A stretch of 64,000 nucleotides of DNA from NCBI GenBank assembly GCA_025362295.1, contig JANYGX010000012.1, positions 1-64,000 on the forward strand. The letters are read 5' to 3'. This document shows positions 9,760 through 18,089 of this stretch, piece after piece (position 1 is the first letter of the stretch; each line of letters starts with the position of its first letter). The notes under the pieces were generated by a model that was not told the origin of the DNA, searched no databases, and worked only from the letters and a program-made list of their open reading frames with translations. The translations under genes were made by a program, and so were the position numbers. The DNA comes from Sphingomonadales bacterium (GTDB lineage Bacteria; Pseudomonadota; Alphaproteobacteria; Sphingomonadales; Sphingomonadaceae).

Positions 9760-12405
9760 ATGAACAAAATTGAATTGTTGTGCGCAACGGCATTGATGGC
9801 TGGAACAACGTTACCGGGCTTTGCCCAAACAGCCACTCCGGCGGCACAGGTTGCTGCAAAAGATGTTGTGGCAGATGAAATCATCGTCACCGCCACCAAG
9901 CGCGCTAAAACGCTGCTGGACACCCCGATTTCGGTGTCAGTCACCAGCGCTGATATCATTCAGAAAGCCCAAATTCGCGACCTGCTCGATTTGCAGACCA
10001 TTGTGCCATCGCTTCGTGTCGAACAGCAGCAAAGCTCCTCTGCCACCAACTTTATTATTCGTGGCTTTGGTAACGGTGCCAATAACTACGGCATTGAGCC
10101 ATCTGTTGGTGTGTTTATTGACGGCGTTTACCGCTCGCGCTCTGCCGCCCAGATTGGCGATTTGCCAAACCTGCAACGGATTGAAGTGGCGCGCGGCCCA
10201 CAATCAGTCTTGTTTGGCAAAAACGCCTCCGCTGGCGTGATCAGCATCATCACCCAGGCACCGCAATTTAAACTCGGTGGCAATGCTGAACTTTCCTACG
10301 GTCGTTATAATGCTGTTGTTGGCAAGGCCTATGTCACGGGTCCATTGTCTGACAAAGTGGCTGTGAGCCTGTCTGGCACCTACAATCGCCGTGATGGCTA
10401 TGCTAAAGATCTTAATCTGGGCATTAAATTTAATGATCGCAATCGTTACAGCCTTGGTGCCCAAATGCTGTTCAAGCCGACGGATGATTTCAAGCTGAGG
10501 TTGATTGCAGATTATAATAACATCAACGAGAACTGTTGTATTGCCGCCAACATCACGCCGTCAAACCCTGCACTTGGCCAGTTTGCAACACCGGCATTAA
10601 TTGCCGCCGGTGGCGCCATCGATGCGGGTAAGCCATTTTCTTATAATGTCTACAACAACTTCGCTTCGGTCAATAAACTTAAAAATTATGGCGTGTCGCT
10701 TCAAGGCGATTACAACTTCGATAAAATTACCCTAACGTCAATCACCGCCTACCGTAAACTCGACAGCAAAACCAATCAGGATTCGGATTTTAGCAGCGCT
10801 GATCTGATCGGCGAGAACCGTGCGTTCTCAAATGTGAAGACGTTCACGCAGGAATTGCGATTAACCTCCAATCTCGATGGCCCGTTCAACTTTTTGCTGG
10901 GTGGCTTTTTCTTCAACGAAAAAATTAAGATCAATGATGATTTGTTGTTGGGTAAGGACTTCCGCAACTATGCCGGTGGGCTCATCAATCCAGCTCTAAT
11001 CGGGAAAGTGCCGGGGTCGGCTGTTGTCAGTGGGCTAGAGGCGCAACTGGCACCGTTCGGTGTTGTTCCGGGATCATTCTTTGCAGCAGGCCAGGGCCGG
11101 TTTGACAATTACGACTACAGCAACACAGCTATGTCCATATTCGGCGATATTGATTTTAAACCAACCGATAAGCTCACGCTCACAGTCGGGCTGAATTACA
11201 CCAACGATAAAAAAAGCGAAATTACTAACAACACCAGTACAGATGTTTTTTCAGCACTCGATCTGGTGCAGATCGGTGTGCCGATTGTAACAAAAGGCGC
11301 TGTCGCTTCGACTGTCGGCAAACTGCTTGGTCTGCCCGGCTCTGCCACAGATGCCCAGATTGGTGCATTCGCTGCCGCAAGTCCGGCAGGCTATGGTCAG
11401 GTGCTGGCTGGATCGCAAGCTTTTGCTCTCTCGCCAGTGGGCTTAGCTGCAAACCCGTTGCTTGGCCTTCGCCCGTTTCAGTTTCTGCCGCCATTCCTGA
11501 ATTTGCCGAACGCGGTTGAAAGTGGTCGCACCAAAGATAATAACCTGTCTTATACCTTGCGCGCTGCCTATGCGATTTCGCCGCACATCTCAAGCTATGT
11601 TACCTACGCTACAGGCTTCAAGGCGTCGTCTCTCAACCTGTCTACCGACTCAAGGCCGTCTCCTGCTGATTTCATACCCGGCTCCGCCGTTACCAATCCG
11701 GCATCGTCGGCCATTCGCATTGCTGGGCTTGCCTTGCCGAACCTCACCACCGGATCACGCTTTGCCCTACCTGAAAAAGCCAGAACCATTGAGTTCGGCC
11801 TTAAAGGCCAGTTCCCGGGCATTCGTTTTGATCTCGCCATATTCAAACAAACGCTCAAAAACTTTCAGGGCAATGTGTTTCTCGGCAGTGGTTTTGTCCT
11901 CACCAACGCGGGTCAGCAATCAAGCACCGGTTTTGAATTTGAAGGCACCGTTAATCCTGTTAAGGCCTTGAATTTAAACTTTGCCCTAACCTACCTCAAC
12001 CCAAAATACGATTCCTACGTCAATTCACCCAATGGCGATCTTACTGGTTTTAAAGTATCCGGCATTCCATCCTATAGCCTGTCGCTTGGCGGTAGCTATA
12101 CGCATGATATATCAGACTCCCTCAGCGTGACTTTGGCCACAGATTTCAATCTGGTGAGCAAAGCCAAAATTCTCGATAATCCTCAAAATACCCCACTTGG
12201 ATCGTACAGCCGCGAGCAGGAAGATTTGAATGCCAGTGTAACTTTTGCGCTGAACCATAAGATTGAGTTGTCCCTATGGGGTCGCAATGTTTTGAACAAT
12301 CAGTATCTGATCACAATCTTCCCATCAGTTGCCCAGGGTGGCAGTATTTCAGGCTACCCAAGCCAACCGGTGACATATGGCGCGACGGTGCGCTACAAAT
12401 TCTAA
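9760..12405 (+). CDS. TonB-dependent outer-membrane receptor
   Basis: 881 residues. A signal peptide (MNKIELLCATALMAGTTLPGFAQ) is followed by a TonB box-like DEIIVTATKRAKT at about residues 43-55. The plug domain contains the typical IRGFGNG..., PSVGVFIDGVYRSR and ARGPQSVLFGKNASAGVIS. The remainder is a 22-strand barrel ending in YGATVRYKF, the aromatic C-terminal signature of outer-membrane barrels. It imports a scarce ligand using the proton-motive force via TonB-ExbBD. No substrate-specific gene lies next to it, so the ligand is unknown. It is a single gene, convergent with miaA through a hairpin. Confidence 0.92.
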   Translation: MNKIELLCATALMAGTTLPGFAQTATPAAQVAAKDVVADEIIVTATKRAKTLLDTPISVSVTSADIIQKAQIRDLLDLQTIVPSLRVEQQQSSSATNFIIRGFGNGANNYGIEPSVGVFIDGVYRSRSAAQIGDLPNLQRIEVARGPQSVLFGKNASAGVISIITQAPQFKLGGNAELSYGRYNAVVGKAYVTGPLSDKVAVSLSGTYNRRDGYAKDLNLGIKFNDRNRYSLGAQMLFKPTDDFKLRLIADYNNINENCCIAANITPSNPALGQFATPALIAAGGAIDAGKPFSYNVYNNFASVNKLKNYGVSLQGDYNFDKITLTSITAYRKLDSKTNQDSDFSSADLIGENRAFSNVKTFTQELRLTSNLDGPFNFLLGGFFFNEKIKINDDLLLGKDFRNYAGGLINPALIGKVPGSAVVSGLEAQLAPFGVVPGSFFAAGQGRFDNYDYSNTAMSIFGDIDFKPTDKLTLTVGLNYTNDKKSEITNNTSTDVFSALDLVQIGVPIVTKGAVASTVGKLLGLPGSATDAQIGAFAAASPAGYGQVLAGSQAFALSPVGLAANPLLGLRPFQFLPPFLNLPNAVESGRTKDNNLSYTLRAAYAISPHISSYVTYATGFKASSLNLSTDSRPSPADFIPGSAVTNPASSAIRIAGLALPNLTTGSRFALPEKARTIEFGLKGQFPGIRFDLAIFKQTLKNFQGNVFLGSGFVLTNAGQQSSTGFEFEGTVNPVKALNLNFALTYLNPKYDSYVNSPNGDLTGFKVSGIPSYSLSLGGSYTHDISDSLSVTLATDFNLVSKAKILDNPQNTPLGSYSREQEDLNASVTFALNHKIELSLWGRNVLNNQYLITIFPSVAQGGSISGYPSQPVTYGATVRYKF

Positions 12406-12436
12406 ACGAGCCAAAAAACGCAGCATACATAAATAA

Positions 12437-12480
12437 ATCATCCAAAATAATGTAGAATATTCTCCATTTTTTTGGATGAT
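12437..12480. terminator. Hairpin between convergent genes, probably bidirectional terminator
   Basis: ATCATCCAAAA (12437-12447) and TTTTGGATGAT (12470-12480) are perfect 11-base inverted arms around a 22-base loop that itself holds the palindrome GAATATTC. A and T runs lie at the stem. It lies between the stop of the TonB receptor (12405) and the stop of miaA (12548), where a two-way terminator is expected. Confidence 0.6.
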
Positions 12481-12547
12481 GCTTTTCCTCTGCATGTAAC
12501 GCTTTGTTGCCAGTAGCATCAGATAAGATAACGTAATTTATCGATTA

Positions 12548-13432
12548 TCAATCCCGAACCGCAAGCGTTTCCCAGTCCGCGCACTGGTTTCTTAGCCAGG
12601 TGAATTGCCGCTTGGCGTAGTGGCGCGTGCTCAATCTGGCCGCCGCCATCGCTTCATTCAGAGTGCAGGTGCCAGCCAGATAGTCCATGAACGCGCGCAC
12701 GCCAAGCGCTTTCATCACCGGCAAGGTCGCGTCAAGCTGGCGCAGCATGAGCTTTGATACTTCCGTCAGTGCACCGTCCTCAACCATATGGCCAAGCCTG
12801 GCATCGCAGCGGCCATAGAGCCAGTCGCGCTCGGGCATCAGCCGGATGCGGCGGACATTCACATCGGTCGCAAGGCCACCGGCCGCACGGCCCTGAAAAC
12901 GCGATAGGGAATGGCCGGTGGCCTTGACCACTTCAAGTGCCCGAGAGAGGCGCTGGCGATCGTTCGGGTTCAGCCGCTCGGCCATCGTGGGGTCAGCCAT
13001 GCGCAAAGCTGCCGCAATATCGAGGGTGCTAAGCCCCCGCACCTCTGTGCGGATGGCCTCAGGAACAGTCGGGATATCCGATATGCCGTCGAGCAGGGCC
13101 CGGATGTACAGGCCGCTGCCGCCCACCAGCATAGGCAGCCTGCCGCGCGCCCATATGTCGTTAATCGCCGCCGTCGCCATGCCGCGCCACACAGCCACAG
13201 AACAGGCGATGCTGCCGTTCACACAGCCATAAAGGTGATGCGGCACCCTGGCCATATCCGCCGCACTGGGCCGAGCTGTCAACACTGCGAGATCGGCGTA
13301 GACCTGCATGGAATCAGCGTTAACAATTTCGCCGCTGTTCGTTTCGGCAACCGAAATTGCCAAAGCAGACTTGCCGCTGGCGGTCGGACCAGCGATAACA
13401 ATAATTGATTTTTGCGGAGAATCAGCAGTCAT
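12548..13432 (-). CDS. miaA: tRNA dimethylallyltransferase
   Basis: 294 residues from ATG 13432 (MTADSPQKSIIVIAGP); a TTG at 13471 would add 13 residues without support. The P-loop is GPTASGKSALA, and the family's substrate-binding elements (DSMQVYADL, VGGSGLYIRALLDG, KATGHSLSRFQ) are present. It adds a dimethylallyl group from DMAPP to A37 of tRNAs reading codons that start with U, including the tRNA-Phe in this window. Its start codon overlaps that of the divergent serB by two bases. The miaA/serB neighbourhood is common in alphaproteobacteria. Confidence 0.95.
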   Translation of the reverse strand: MTADSPQKSIIVIAGPTASGKSALAISVAETNSGEIVNADSMQVYADLAVLTARPSAADMARVPHHLYGCVNGSIACSVAVWRGMATAAINDIWARGRLPMLVGGSGLYIRALLDGISDIPTVPEAIRTEVRGLSTLDIAAALRMADPTMAERLNPNDRQRLSRALEVVKATGHSLSRFQGRAAGGLATDVNVRRIRLMPERDWLYGRCDARLGHMVEDGALTEVSKLMLRQLDATLPVMKALGVRAFMDYLAGTCTLNEAMAAARLSTRHYAKRQFTWLRNQCADWETLAVRD

Positions 13433-14327
13433 GATGATCGCTACCCTAGTCTCACCACAGCCCGTGCTCAACCATGTGCTGCTGGCGCGCGCCTTTGATG
13501 CCTTGAAGCACGACGGCGCAGAGATTGCCGATACGCTCGACCTTGAGCATCATCATGCTGTCGATATCGGTTTTTCCGGCCCGACTCTGGCATCAGCGCG
13601 GGCAGCGCTGCTGGAGGCGATGGCAGATGCACCAGTTGATGTGTTTGTGCAGGCAACCGGGCAACGCCGTAAAAAACTGCTGATTGCCGATATGGATTCA
13701 ACCATGATCACCATCGAGTGCATTGATGAACTGGCGGATTATGTCGGCAAGAAAAACCAGGTGGCTCACATCACCGAAGCCGCCATGCGCGGCGATCTTG
13801 ATTTTGTCGCAGCGCTCGATGCCCGTGTGGCGCTGCTGGCAGGCCTGCATGAAGATATTTTGCAACAGTGCTACGAAACCCGTGTGCGTTACACAGCCGG
13901 AGCCCGCCAACTGGTGCAAACCATGGCGGCACGAGGCTGTCACACGGTGCTGGTTTCAGGCGGCTTCAGCTTTTTCACGCGCCGCGTGGCCGCCCACCTC
14001 GGTTTTGCCGTTGAGCACGCCAATACCCTCGACGTAGAGAATGATTGCCTCACCGGCAAGGTAACGCGGCCGATTATCACCGCCGAAGTGAAGCGCCAGA
14101 CGCTGATTAACGAAGCGCACAGCCACCACATTGCCCTGCAGGATTGCCTGGCTGTGGGTGACGGTGCCAACGATATTCCGATGCTTGAAACGGCTGGGCT
14201 TGGTGTGGCGTTTCATGCCAAGCCCAAAACACTGGCCGCTGCCGATGCCGGTATAATGCACGGCGACCTGACGGCACTGCTGTATGCCCAAGGCTATGTA
14301 CAGTCAGACTGGGCTCAGTCAGACTAG
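13431..14327 (+). CDS. serB: Phosphoserine phosphatase
   Basis: 298 residues from ATG 13431, with GCGGAGA about ten bases upstream. A HAD-family phosphatase: nucleophile motif ADMDSTMIT near residue 85, motif II VLVSGGFS, and metal motif GDGANDIPM. An 80-residue N-terminal domain precedes it, as in SerB. It catalyses the last step of serine synthesis (phosphoserine to serine) in the cytoplasm. The last residues QSDWAQSD are encoded by a 15-base tandem repeat that also contains the stop codon. Divergent from miaA with shared start-codon bases. Confidence 0.93.
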   Translation: MMIATLVSPQPVLNHVLLARAFDALKHDGAEIADTLDLEHHHAVDIGFSGPTLASARAALLEAMADAPVDVFVQATGQRRKKLLIADMDSTMITIECIDELADYVGKKNQVAHITEAAMRGDLDFVAALDARVALLAGLHEDILQQCYETRVRYTAGARQLVQTMAARGCHTVLVSGGFSFFTRRVAAHLGFAVEHANTLDVENDCLTGKVTRPIITAEVKRQTLINEAHSHHIALQDCLAVGDGANDIPMLETAGLGVAFHAKPKTLAAADAGIMHGDLTALLYAQGYVQSDWAQSD

Positions 14328-14345
14328 GCACAGTCAGACTGAGCC
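14301..14345 (+). repeat. 15-base tandem repeat across the serB stop
   Basis: Three tandem units of CAGTCAGACT followed by a variable GGGCT, AGGCA or GAGCC (14301-14315, 14316-14330, 14331-14345). In the serB frame a unit encodes QSDWA; the change of TGG to TAG in the second unit supplies the stop. The 10-base core is identical in all three. Confidence 0.85.
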
Positions 14346-14423
14346 AAATAACCAGCCATAATGGCAGCTGTGTATGGTCATGTATGAATGGCCCGATTAC
14401 GCGCAATTGCCCTGGCGGACTGG

Positions 14424-14453
14424 TTGACCTTTGGGCTAAAATACGCATATAAG
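14424..14453 (+). promoter_or_regulatory. Sigma-70 type promoter for rpmB/tRNA-Phe
   Basis: TTGACC (14424-14429) and TATAAG (14448-14453; ATATAA one base earlier gives a 17-base spacer) lie about 70 bases before the rpmB ATG. No better promoter is visible in the gap after serB. The transcript would run through rpmB into the tRNA gene 11 bases beyond it. Confidence 0.5.
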
Positions 14454-14521
14454 CTTTTTTTCGAAACAGCCGAGCGTTTGTTTTGCTGATTCACTGCGAA
14501 TTTTTAAAGGATATCAAGACA

Positions 14522-14833
14522 ATGGCACGTGTGTGTGAACTGACCGGTAAGGGTCGCCAAGTGGGCAATAATGTATCCCACGCCAACAACAAGACCAAGC
14601 GCACGTTCTTGCCGAATTTGCAGAATATTACCTTCATGTCCGATGCGGTTGGCCAGTCTGTCACATTTCGGGTGTGCACCAACGGTGCACGTTCGGTTGA
14701 ACATGCCGGCGGCCTCGATCATTGGCTATTGAAAACCAAGGATGACAAGCTGAGCCTCAAGGCTCAGCGCCTGAAACGTCAGGTTGCCAAAAAAACAGTG
14801 GTTGCTGCCAAGCCAGCCTCTGCCGCCGTTTAA
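14522..14833 (+). CDS. rpmB: 50S ribosomal protein L28
   Basis: 103 residues from [20 protein letters not shown], with AAAGGA about ten bases upstream; an upstream in-frame start at 14483 is not supported. Family hallmarks are CELTGK, the [18 protein letters not shown] segment and GLDHWLL. The alanine/lysine-rich tail ([18 protein letters not shown]) is an extension often seen in alphaproteobacterial L28. It is a large-subunit structural protein. The tRNA-Phe gene begins 11 bases after its stop. Confidence 0.95.
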   Translation: MARVCELTGKGRQVGNNVSHANNKTKRTFLPNLQNITFMSDAVGQSVTFRVCTNGARSVEHAGGLDHWLLKTKDDKLSLKAQRLKRQVAKKTVVAAKPASAAV

Positions 14834-14844
14834 TCACCCTTTTT

Positions 14845-14920
14845 GCCCGGGTAGCTCAGTTGGTAGAGCAAGGGATTGAAAATCCCTGTGTCGGCGGTTC
14901 AATTCCGTCCCCGGGCACCA
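14845..14920 (+). tRNA. tRNA-Phe (GAA)
   Basis: A 76-base cloverleaf. The acceptor stem GCCCGGG (14845-14851) pairs with CCCGGGC (14910-14916), with discriminator A and an encoded CCA (14918-14920). The D arm contains GCTC-AGTTGGTA-GAGC, the anticodon arm AGGGA-TTGAAAA-TCCCT gives anticodon GAA, and the T arm is CGGCGGTTCAATTCCGTC-like. The A following the anticodon is the site modified by MiaA, encoded nearby. Confidence 0.97.
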
Positions 14921-15012
14921 TGGGGAAATGATCCACCCCCAGCTGGAATTATACCTTGCACAGGTCAGCGCGATGGTATCCGATCTGGGAATCAACCAGG
15001 CTTACGCTGCTG

Positions 15013-15567
15013 TCAGATCGGCCTCTGTTTGACCAATGGGGCCTTTTCCATCAGGCGCGGCATCAGATCGACAAAGTTGCAGGGGCGGTGGCGGCTGTCG
15101 AGCTGGTATTTCAAAATGCCGTCCCAGGCATCGGTGACCGCACCGGTTGAGCCGGGTAAGGCAAAAATATAGGTGCCGCGCGCGACACCGGCACAGGCGC
15201 GGGACTGTATGGTTGAGGTGCCGACGGTCTGGTAGGAGATGGTGCGGAATAGTTCGCCAAAACCCTCGATCTCCTTGTCCCAGATCGAGCGCATGGCCTC
15301 TGGTGTCACATCGCGGCCAGTGACGCCGGTGCCACCGGTCGAGATGATCACATCGATGGTTTTATCCATGATCCACAGCCTGACCCGCTGGCCGATATCG
15401 TGCGCCTCGTCGGGTACAAGGGTGCGGGTGGTGAGGTGATGGCCTGCAGCCCTTATAAGCTCAGCCAGCTTGTCGCCGGATGTGTCGGTTTCTGCCACCC
15501 GGGTGTCGGAAACGGTCAGCAGGGCAATATTAATAGGCCTAAAAACCAGGGTTTCATCAATGGGCAT
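15013..15567 (-). CDS. moaB: Molybdenum cofactor biosynthesis protein B (MoaB/MogA family)
   Basis: 184 residues from MPIDETLVFRPINIALLTVSD; another ATG nine bases upstream (15576) is equally possible. The MPT-binding motif STGGTGVTGRDVTPEA is near residue 85, and LPGSTGAV follows. Members adenylylate molybdopterin or otherwise support Moco synthesis in the cytoplasm; MoaB and MogA cannot be separated by eye. Its start overlaps the end of the uracil-DNA glycosylase gene by 11 bases, so they are translationally coupled. Confidence 0.9.
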   Translation of the reverse strand: MPIDETLVFRPINIALLTVSDTRVAETDTSGDKLAELIRAAGHHLTTRTLVPDEAHDIGQRVRLWIMDKTIDVIISTGGTGVTGRDVTPEAMRSIWDKEIEGFGELFRTISYQTVGTSTIQSRACAGVARGTYIFALPGSTGAVTDAWDGILKYQLDSRHRPCNFVDLMPRLMEKAPLVKQRPI

Positions 15568-16324
15568 GGCGGCCATCCAGTACAGTTTTAAAGTTCAGCA
15601 AGTCAGCCCAGCTCATGGCTTTATGAGCCGGCTGCCTGAGCAGATAAGCCGGATGAAACGTCGGAAGCAAGGGGTAGGATGTGCCATTAACACTGATATT
15701 CGCCCATTTGCCGCGCAGGCGGGTAATGCCCTCATCGGTGTTCAGCAAGGTTTTCGAGGGCACGTTGCCCAGCGCCAGAATGGCCTGCGGGTTTACCAGC
15801 TGGATGTGTTTTTGAACGAAGGGTAAGCATTGCAGAATTTCCTCAACTGTCGGCGTGCGGTTGCCCGGTGGCCGCCAAAATATCATGTTGGTGATGTAGA
15901 CGTTAGCGCGGTCCATAGCGGCGGCCGACAGCATGCGGTTAAGCAGATGGCCAGCCTCGCCAACAAAAGGCAGACCTTGCCGATCTTCATCCGCCCCCGG
16001 CGCTTCGCCAATTAGCATAACACGGCTTTCGGCAGGGCCATCGGCAAAAACCGTATTGGTTGCTGTTGTTTTGAGCGCACAACCCTCAAAAGCATCGATT
16101 GCGGCACGAAGTTCAGCAAGTGTGGTTATATGATCGAGACTCTGGGCAGGTGCGACTGGCTTGGCGGGCCGTGCGGACGCAGGTTTTACCGGATGCACTT
16201 CGGCGGCGACCTCGATTTCGGATGGTCTCAGCCAGCCTCTGGGGCTGGCTTGCACCACATCGCTGCACCCGGCTTCAACCAGCATTTGCAAACTTGCAAA
16301 ATCATTATTGGTATCAAAGTCCAT
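15557..16324 (-). CDS. Uracil-DNA glycosylase, family 4-like
   Basis: About 255 residues from MDFDTNNDFASLQ. AGGAGG directly abuts this ATG, so the start is uncertain and a start further up (to 16423) is open. The catalytic motif A is GEAPGADEDRQGLPFVG and motif B is FHPAYLLRQP. The protein removes uracil from DNA. Family 4 enzymes usually carry four iron-sulfur cysteines; here only GCALK and QCLPF remain, with W in the usual KCRPP position (FWRPPGNRTP). I believe this is a feature of the alphaproteobacterial branch. The N-terminal extension (about 80 residues, Pro/Ala-rich) is typical of SPO1-polymerase-like members. moaB follows with overlap. Confidence 0.88.
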   Translation of the reverse strand: MDFDTNNDFASLQMLVEAGCSDVVQASPRGWLRPSEIEVAAEVHPVKPASARPAKPVAPAQSLDHITTLAELRAAIDAFEGCALKTTATNTVFADGPAESRVMLIGEAPGADEDRQGLPFVGEAGHLLNRMLSAAAMDRANVYITNMIFWRPPGNRTPTVEEILQCLPFVQKHIQLVNPQAILALGNVPSKTLLNTDEGITRLRGKWANISVNGTSYPLLPTFHPAYLLRQPAHKAMSWADLLNFKTVLDGRHAH

Positions 16325-16416
16325 CCTCCTACTTTGTGACTCTATGCCCCTCTGGTCAACTGTGCAAAGCTGGCATATGTACGTTTTGAAGTGATTTTTT
16401 GGCGGAGAGTTGTCAC

Positions 16417-18072
16417 ATGACACGCGAATCCATGCCCTATGATGTGGTGATTGTTGGCGGCGGCCCGGCAGGTCTTGCAGCGGCCATACGGCTGAAACAG
16501 CGAGCGGCGGCTGAAAATCATGAGGTTTCTGTCTGTGTGCTCGAAAAAGGCTCGGAAATTGGAGCCCATATCCTGTCCGGAGCCGTGGTTGATCCCAAAG
16601 CGCTTGCCGAGCTCATTCCGGATTATATCGAACGCGGTGCCCCGATGGGCGTGCCGGTCTCTTCCAACCACCACTGGATATTGTCAGAAACCGGTAAAAC
16701 CGAATTTCCGCACTGGCTGATGCCGCCGTTCATTAACAACGCTGGCTGTCACACGCTGTCATTGGGCAATTTTACCCGCTGGCTCGGTACGCAAGCCGAG
16801 GCGCTTGGTGTAGAAATCTTTCCGGGCTTTGCAGCGGCTGAAATTCTTTATGATGAAACGGGTGCGGTTATGGGTGTCGCCACCGGTGACATGGGGGTGA
16901 GCAAAACCGGCGCTCACAAATCCGGCTACACACAGGGCATGGAACTCCACGCCAAATATACCCTGTTTGCCGAAGGCGCGCGCGGTTCACTCTCCAAACA
17001 ATTGATTAGCACATTTGATTTGCGCAAAGATTGCCAGCCGCAAACCTACGGCATTGGCATCAAGGAGCTGTGGGATGTCGATCCGGCCCAGCACAAGCCC
17101 GGCATGGTTATTCACTCCCAAGGCTGGCCACTCACGGATGCAGGCGGCGGTGGCTTCATTTACCATCAGGAGAATGGCCAGGTGGCAATCGGCTTTGTGG
17201 TCACACTCGATTATGCCAACCCGTATCTGTCGCCGTTTGATGAAATGCAGCGCTACAAGACTCATCCGGCCATTCGCACCATGCTGGAGGGCGGTCGGCG
17301 TGTCTCTTACGGTGCGCGGGTGATCAACGAGGGCGGTTTGCAGTCCGTGCCAAAGCTTAGCTTTCCTGGCGGGGCGCTGATTGGCTGTGCTGCTGGTTTT
17401 GTCAATGTGCCGCGCATCAAGGGCAGCCATAACGCCATGAAGACCGGTATGATGGCGGCTGAGGCCATTTTTGATGAATTGAAAGCCGGTGTGAATGGCC
17501 GCAGTGAAGCGCCAGCTTACGAAGCGGCCTACAAAGCATCCTGGGTGTACAGAGAACTGCATCAGGTGCGCAATGCCGGGCCAGCTGTGGCAAAATTCGG
17601 CCCGACTTTGGGCACGCTTTATGCGGGTATAGATCTGTGGCTGAACACTCTGGGTTTGGGTTTTCTGGTGCCGTGGACATTCAAACATCACCCAGACAAT
17701 GAGGGTATTAAGCGCAAAGATATGGCAAAGCCAATCGCGTACCCGAAACCTGACGGCAAACTCACCTTTGATAAACTCTCGTCGGTATTTCTCTCCAACA
17801 CCAACCACGAGGAAGATCAGCCGGTGCATCTGCGTCTGGCTGACCCAACTGTGCCTGTCCGCATCAACCTGCCCCTCTATGATGAGCCGGCGCAACGGTA
17901 TTGCCCGGCGGGTGTTTATGAAATTGTCGCCGAGCCGGAAAAAGAACCGCGATTGCAGATCAATGCGCAAAATTGCGTTCACTGCAAAACCTGTGATATA
18001 AAAGATCCAACTCAAAATATCACCTGGGTAACGCCGGAAGGTGGTGGCGGTCCGAATTATCCCAATATGTGA
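16417..18072 (+). CDS. Electron transfer flavoprotein-ubiquinone oxidoreductase
   Basis: 551 residues from MTRESMPYDVVIVGGGPAG, with GGCGGAGAG about eight bases before the ATG. FAD binding is shown by GGGPAGLAAA and LEKGSEIGAHILSGAV. The ubiquinone/ETF region contains NFTRWLG and the run GCAAGFVNVPRIKGSHNAM. The C-terminal domain carries the 4Fe-4S ligands (NCVHCKTCDIKDP with a further Cys upstream in RYCPAGVYE), ending GGGGPNYPNM. This inner-membrane-associated enzyme passes electrons from ETF (fatty and amino acid oxidation) to ubiquinone. Divergent from the glycosylase gene; the TPR gene follows closely. Confidence 0.95.
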   Translation: MTRESMPYDVVIVGGGPAGLAAAIRLKQRAAAENHEVSVCVLEKGSEIGAHILSGAVVDPKALAELIPDYIERGAPMGVPVSSNHHWILSETGKTEFPHWLMPPFINNAGCHTLSLGNFTRWLGTQAEALGVEIFPGFAAAEILYDETGAVMGVATGDMGVSKTGAHKSGYTQGMELHAKYTLFAEGARGSLSKQLISTFDLRKDCQPQTYGIGIKELWDVDPAQHKPGMVIHSQGWPLTDAGGGGFIYHQENGQVAIGFVVTLDYANPYLSPFDEMQRYKTHPAIRTMLEGGRRVSYGARVINEGGLQSVPKLSFPGGALIGCAAGFVNVPRIKGSHNAMKTGMMAAEAIFDELKAGVNGRSEAPAYEAAYKASWVYRELHQVRNAGPAVAKFGPTLGTLYAGIDLWLNTLGLGFLVPWTFKHHPDNEGIKRKDMAKPIAYPKPDGKLTFDKLSSVFLSNTNHEEDQPVHLRLADPTVPVRINLPLYDEPAQRYCPAGVYEIVAEPEKEPRLQINAQNCVHCKTCDIKDPTQNITWVTPEGGGGPNYPNM

Positions 18073-18089
18073 GGATGCTTGATATCGTG

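Noticed and set aside
15557-16324. Loss of iron-sulfur cysteines in the uracil-DNA glycosylase as a novelty
   Set aside because: The WRPPGNRTP form with reduced cysteines appears, from memory, to be usual in the alphaproteobacterial branch.
16987-18015. 342-codon minus-strand frame inside the ETF-QO gene
   Set aside because: It lies wholly antisense to a confidently identified gene and shows no family pattern; other long antisense frames (4393-5154, 6299-7246, 34278-35051, 45843-46718, 62644-63711) were rejected for the same reason.
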